Of a stretch of 64,000 nt of DNA, positions 58,539 through 64,000 are shown piece by piece. Both the position numbers and the translations under genes were made by a program. This stretch comes from QHXQ01 sp038322995 (GTDB lineage Bacteria > Acidobacteriota > Blastocatellia > Pyrinomonadales > Pyrinomonadaceae): contig JBBQGM010000002.1 of NCBI GenBank assembly GCA_038322995.1, forward strand, positions 51,508 to 115,507, read 5' to 3'. The notes beneath the pieces are model-generated. The model searched no databases and had not been told where the DNA came from. It was given only the letters and a program-made list of their open reading frames with translations. The first letter of the stretch is position 1; every line of letters starts with the position of its first letter.

Positions 58539-58774
58539 CTAATCTAAGAACGGCAACTTCAGTTTAAATTCTTTCTTCCCGATGCCATGCGCCTGGTACC
58601 AATGCAACTCGGCTAAACGTATCCTACCATCAGGTAGGCGCACGCTGGCACACCTTTCAGCTTGCGCCATCTGCTGCGGCCATAGCGCTTGCGTAACCGG
58701 GCACGATCCCGCACGCCTGCGCCGACGGCAATGATCTCGACAGCAGTTATGTCGCTAATAATCTCAAAGTCCAT
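58539..58774 (-). pseudogene. Frameshifted small conserved gene, first of the cassette
   Basis: From ATG 58774 the frame reads DFEIISDITAVEIIAVGAG, then RDRARLRKRYGRSRWRKLKG (58701-58660 region) before hitting an early stop. In the next frame it continues RLPDGRIRLAELHWYQAHGI and GKKEFKLKLPFLD to a stop at 58541-58539. Deletion of one base near the GV codon pair (around 58660) explains the split. It was not in the predicted frames because each part is short. Genuine lesion or sequencing error cannot be told apart here. Confidence 0.75.
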
Positions 58775-59183
58775 TACGGCTTGTGCTGCTCATCACGGTC
58801 ATGATTACCTGCCGCTCGCGTCCGCCGTCGAATTCGCATAAGAAAATTCCTTGCCAACGACCGAGCAGGAGTTTGCCATCGCGGAAGGGGATGGTGACGC
58901 TTGTGCCGACGATGGTGGTTTTGAGGTGCGCGTCGGAGTTTTCTTCGTTGTGGCGGAAGTTCATGCCGTGTTGGGGAATGAGCGTGCGCAAGGCATGGAG
59001 CATGTCGCGCGGCACGTCGGGGTCGGCGTTCTCGTTGATGGTAAGACCGGCCGTGGTGTGCTGCGAGAAGAGGATGCAGACCCCGGTGCGTGCGCTGGAT
59101 TCCGTGAGCCGTGCTTGCACGTCGGCGGTGAACTCGACCAACTCTTCGCGCTCGCGTGAGCGCACCTGCAAGGTGTAGATCAT
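58764..59183 (-). CDS. YjbQ/UPF0047 family protein
   Basis: 139 residues: CILFSQHTTAGLTINENADPDV, HGMNFRHNEENSDAHLKTTIVG and GKLLLGRWQGIFLCEFDGG are YjbQ signatures. The family has secondary thiamine-phosphate synthase activity in vitro, so its real role is uncertain. It overlaps the start of the frameshifted gene by 11 bases and lies just upstream in the same orientation, which would make it the head of that operon. Confidence 0.92.
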   Translation of the reverse strand: MIYTLQVRSREREELVEFTADVQARLTESSARTGVCILFSQHTTAGLTINENADPDVPRDMLHALRTLIPQHGMNFRHNEENSDAHLKTTIVGTSVTIPFRDGKLLLGRWQGIFLCEFDGGRERQVIMTVMSSTSRNGL

Positions 59184-59197
59184 GCTGTGAGCTTCGA

Positions 59198-60913
59198 TTA
59201 ACTGACTCGGGCGTTGACGACCGACGCGCTTGCGTCGCTGCCTTGTTTACGCACCGCTTCAGGCTGGGCGGCCCGCGCGGCCAAGAGCGGCAGGCGCAGG
59301 CGGAACGTCGCGCCTTGATCTAGCCCGGCGCTCTCGGCTGCGACCGTGCCGCCATGCAGTTCGACTAGATGGCGCACGATGGCGAGGCCGAGGCCGAGGC
59401 CGCCATGCGTGCGCGTGGTGGTCGAGTCGCCTTGCCGGAAACGCTCGAAGACGTAGGGCAGGAAGTCGGGCGCGATGCCTGCGCCCGTATCCGTGACGAT
59501 CACTTCGGCGGCCGCGCCCGCGTCCGTCAGCCGAATCTCGACGCGCCCGCAGTGCGGGGTGAACTTGACCGCATTCGAGAGCAGATTCCAGATCACTTGC
59601 AGTAAGCGAGCAGGGTCGCCCGCTATCGCGCCGACGCCTGGCTGCAACTCGCTCTGCAATTTGATCGCTTTCGCCGCCGCCGCCGGCCGTACCACATCCA
59701 GCGCCGCCTCGATGAGCGGCGCAAGCGCAACCGGCTCCACGTCCAGCCGCAAACGGCCCGAGACGATGCGCGAGATGTCGAGCAGGTCGCCGATCAGTTG
59801 CGCCTGCGCGCTATGCGCGATCACGTCGAGCGCGTGCGCGCGTTTCGGCTCATCGAGAATGCCGAGTTGCAGCAGTTCGACCCAGCCCATCATCGAGGTG
59901 AGCGGCGTGCGCAACTCGTGCGAGACCATGGCGAGAAACTCGTCCTTCGCGCGGTTGGCTTCCTGCGCGAAGCGATAGAGTTGCTTCTGCTCGTCTATGT
60001 CCGTGTTCGTGCCGAACCATTTAACGATTGCGCCAGCGGCGTCGCGCATCGGCAGCGCGCGACCGAGATGCCAACGATACACGCCGTCGGCGCGGCGCAG
60101 CCGAAACTCGACCTCGTAGGTCTCGCCCGTCGCCAGCGCCTGCTGCCAGCGGGCCATGCAGTCGGGCAGATCGTCGGCGTGGATCACGTGCTGCCACTCC
60201 CAGCCAAGTACATCGGCGGGCGGTAGCGCGAAGTAGGCAATGGCGGGTTGATTGACGTAATCAAGGGTGCCGTCGGGCCGGGCCGTCCAGATTTGCTGCG
60301 GTAGCGCCTCGGCCAGAAAGCGGTAACGTTCCTCGTTCGCTTCGGCTTCGGCGCGGGCCTCGTGCGCCCGCGCCAGTAAGTCTGCGCGCTCGCGTTCGCC
60401 GTGGGCGAGGGCCAGCGTGTGGCGGCGCAACTCAAGCTGCGTCACGGTCAGGCGCGCAAGCATGCGCAAGCCCTCTTGCTGCTCCGGCGTCAACTCGCGC
60501 GGCACGGTGTCGAGCACGCAGAGCGTACCGAGCGCATGCCCGTCGGCAGTGACGAGTGCTGCGCCGGCATAAAATCTGAGCTGTGGTTGGGCCGTAACGT
60601 AAGGGTTGTCTTTGAAGCGCTCATCAGCCAGCGCGTCGGGGATGATGAAGAGGTCGGGTTCCATGATCGCATGCGCGCAAAAGGTCACATCGCGGGGCGC
60701 TTGAGACGCGCTAAAGCCGATGTTTGCTTTGAACCATTGCCGGTCTTCGTCCGTCAGGCTGATGAGCGCCATAGGTGCTTGGCAGATGTGCGCGGCGAGG
60801 CGTGTGATGCCGTCATAGGCAAGTTCGGGCGCGGTGTCCAGCACCGCCAACTGGCGCAACGCAGCGAGGCGCGCGCCTTCATTTTCGGGAAGCGGGGCTT
60901 TCATAAAATTCAA
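59198..60913 (-). CDS. GAF-PAS sensor histidine kinase
   Basis: 571 residues: a GAF domain (about 28-165, LAAHICQAPMALISLTD), a PAS domain (about 205-320, FLAEALPQQIWTARPDGTLDYVNQPA), a HisKA with H-box MVSHELRTPLTSMMGW, then HATPase with N-box LLSNAVKFTPH, DTGAGIAPDF and GLGLGLAIVRHL. No membrane helix, so a soluble kinase. No cognate response regulator beside it, an orphan. The first Met is assigned at 60913, with in-frame M at residue 4. Confidence 0.92.
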   Translation of the reverse strand: MNFMKAPLPENEGARLAALRQLAVLDTAPELAYDGITRLAAHICQAPMALISLTDEDRQWFKANIGFSASQAPRDVTFCAHAIMEPDLFIIPDALADERFKDNPYVTAQPQLRFYAGAALVTADGHALGTLCVLDTVPRELTPEQQEGLRMLARLTVTQLELRRHTLALAHGERERADLLARAHEARAEAEANEERYRFLAEALPQQIWTARPDGTLDYVNQPAIAYFALPPADVLGWEWQHVIHADDLPDCMARWQQALATGETYEVEFRLRRADGVYRWHLGRALPMRDAAGAIVKWFGTNTDIDEQKQLYRFAQEANRAKDEFLAMVSHELRTPLTSMMGWVELLQLGILDEPKRAHALDVIAHSAQAQLIGDLLDISRIVSGRLRLDVEPVALAPLIEAALDVVRPAAAAKAIKLQSELQPGVGAIAGDPARLLQVIWNLLSNAVKFTPHCGRVEIRLTDAGAAAEVIVTDTGAGIAPDFLPYVFERFRQGDSTTTRTHGGLGLGLAIVRHLVELHGGTVAAESAGLDQGATFRLRLPLLAARAAQPEAVRKQGSDASASVVNARVS

Positions 60914-61012
60914 GGAGGCAACTCAAGCGGTCGGCGCGGGCGATTATAACGCACGCGCGTTGCGGCTCACAGCGACAGCAAAGTGATCAGCAGTGGGTGC
61001 GCAAAAGTTAAG

Positions 61013-61041
61013 CCTCCGACCGCGGCATGCAATCGGAGGCT
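61013..61041 (-). terminator. Terminator after bioY
   Basis: On the minus strand: GCCTCCGA stem (61041-61034 with 61020-61013), 13-base loop, then TTAACTTTTG. Lies 26 bases after the bioY stop. Confidence 0.65.
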
Positions 61042-61066
61042 GGCAGCGCTGTGGCGCTGGGCTGCG

Positions 61067-61663
61067 TTAGTCTTCGCGTGCGCCTGTGCGGCGGAGCAAT
61101 GCCCAGCCGGAAGGCAGGACGGCCGCCGCGAGCGCGAGTTTGACGACATCGCCCACGAGAAACGGCGCGACGCCCTGCGCGAGCGCGGCGGTAGGCGAGA
61201 AGAAGCGCAACAGGCCGAGCCAGCCGCCCGCGAGGATGACGATTGAGCCGATAGCCATTGCAGCCACGGCCGGCAAGAATTTTCTGTCCCAGCCGCGCGC
61301 GGCTAGCCAGCCGGTGACGAACGCCGCGAGCGGATACGAGAGCAGATAGCCGCTCGTCGGCGCGAACAACAAGTAAACCGCGCCGCCGCGCCCGAACGAG
61401 AAGAATGGTAGCCCGCATGCGCCTTCGACGAGATACGCGCACATGGCCAACGCACCGAGGCGCGGGCCTAAGAGCGCGCCCGTCAGCAGCACCGCGAACG
61501 TCTGCATCGTCACGGGCACGGGCGTGAACGGCAAGGGAATGGCGACCTGCGCCGCCAGCGCGGTAAGTAAACTGAAGCCCAGCACGAGCGCGAGCGAGCG
61601 CGCCCAATCGAGCGGCGCAAACAGCGCGCCCGTTAACGTTTCGGCTTTGGCGTAAGTGTTCAT
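61067..61663 (-). CDS. bioY: Biotin transporter BioY (ECF S component)
   Basis: 198 residues, six hydrophobic helices. The BioY pattern is present: QVAIPLPFTPVPVTMQTFAVLLTGALLGPR, YLVEGACGLPFFS, GYLLSYPLAAFVTGWLA. It takes up biotin, alone or with an ECF module; no bioM/bioN here. It is separated from hppA by a heptad hairpin (61677-61742). Confidence 0.92.
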   Translation of the reverse strand: MNTYAKAETLTGALFAPLDWARSLALVLGFSLLTALAAQVAIPLPFTPVPVTMQTFAVLLTGALLGPRLGALAMCAYLVEGACGLPFFSFGRGGAVYLLFAPTSGYLLSYPLAAFVTGWLAARGWDRKFLPAVAAMAIGSIVILAGGWLGLLRFFSPTAALAQGVAPFLVGDVVKLALAAAVLPSGWALLRRTGARED

Positions 61664-61676
61664 AAGATTAAGAAGT

Positions 61677-61742
61677 AGCTGTTAGCGATTAGCTGCTAGC
61701 TGTTAGCCAGAAGCAAAAAGCTAATTGCTAATGGCTAACAGC
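61677..61742. repeat. Heptad-repeat hairpin between hppA and bioY
   Basis: Left arm 61677-61708: AGCTGTT AGCGATT AGCTGCT AGCTGTT AGCC. Right arm 61719-61742: AGCTAATTGCTAATGGCTAA + CAGC. The unit is nearly that of the 49440-49512 hairpin, 12 kb away. The arms pair at 20 of 24. Confidence 0.85.
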
Positions 61743-61753
61743 GAAGTGCTGAT

Positions 61754-64000
<2,247 letters not shown>

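Overview
The window is GC-rich, gene-dense DNA from a diderm, LPS-making bacterium. It encodes BamA, Skp, LolCE/LolD, FabZ-LpxA-LpxI and TonB-dependent cobalamin uptake. Together with a CadC-type winged-helix/TPR regulator, a TonB receptor with an N-terminal carboxypeptidase-regulatory-like domain, M1-like proteins with TPR and a HEAT-cyclophilin fusion, this suggests an Acidobacteriota genome, perhaps class Blastocatellia. That placement is inference from gene content; no rRNA gene is present. I found no rRNA, tRNA, CRISPR array, transposase or prophage gene. The window opens inside a DUF374 acyltransferase gene and closes inside a membrane pyrophosphatase gene.

Layout. 1-14.5 kb: envelope biogenesis on the plus strand (GT-C glycosyltransferase, LolC/E permease, an unrecognised protein, LolD, ClpC-type ATPase, BamA, Skp/OmpH, FabZ, LpxA, LpxI). 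14.6-22.7 kb: a degenerate M1 peptidase with TPRs, YciA-type thioesterase, TPR protein, membrane protein, SDR, then a peroxide-stress set (PerR-type Fur protein with a 7-1-7 Per box, AhpC-type peroxiredoxin, thioredoxin-like protein) and a DUF4112 protein. 22.8-26.8 kb: a region that looks lower in GC, with a TolB-like protein, a small HTH protein and a winged-helix/TPR gene broken by an amber codon and a frameshift. 26.8-33.8 kb, minus strand: a second M1-like protein lacking the catalytic Glu, a HEAT-cyclophilin fusion and a molybdopterin oxidoreductase. 33.9-37.2 kb: an Fe-S set (SufR-like repressor with a CAAC-N6-GTTG site in its own promoter, coiled-coil protein, Mrp/ApbC, A-type carrier, [2Fe-2S] ferredoxin). 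37.3-42.9 kb: PuuD-like membrane protein, Fe/Mn SOD, lipoprotein, uracil-DNA glycosylase, secreted peroxiredoxin, YgfZ. 43-49 kb, minus strand: PAS-PAS-GGDEF-EAL, a NYN-LOTUS protein, DUF72 and a methyltransferase. 49.2-57.4 kb: a cobalamin riboswitch and terminator before a TonB receptor-DUF5522-BtuF-BtuD-BtuC run, then DUF4198, a cupin and a PduO-type adenosyltransferase. 57.3-64 kb, minus strand: a membrane protein, a three-gene cassette whose first gene is frameshifted, YjbQ, a GAF-PAS histidine kinase, BioY and HppA.

The most unusual signal lies between genes. At least eight gaps hold long imperfect hairpins whose arms are short tandem repeats of about 7 bp, with the complementary heptads in the other arm. 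The unit differs at most sites while the architecture is constant. One fills the whole lpxA-lpxI gap. One sits between the cobalamin aptamer and its terminator, and a near-copy of it lies between bioY and hppA. They resemble the heptanucleotide STRR sequences known in cyanobacteria; I do not know whether they have been described in this lineage.

Functionally, the window joins outer-membrane/LPS assembly, redox and Fe-S homeostasis (PerR, SufR, peroxiredoxins, SOD, Mrp, YgfZ) and cobalamin uptake and adenosylation.
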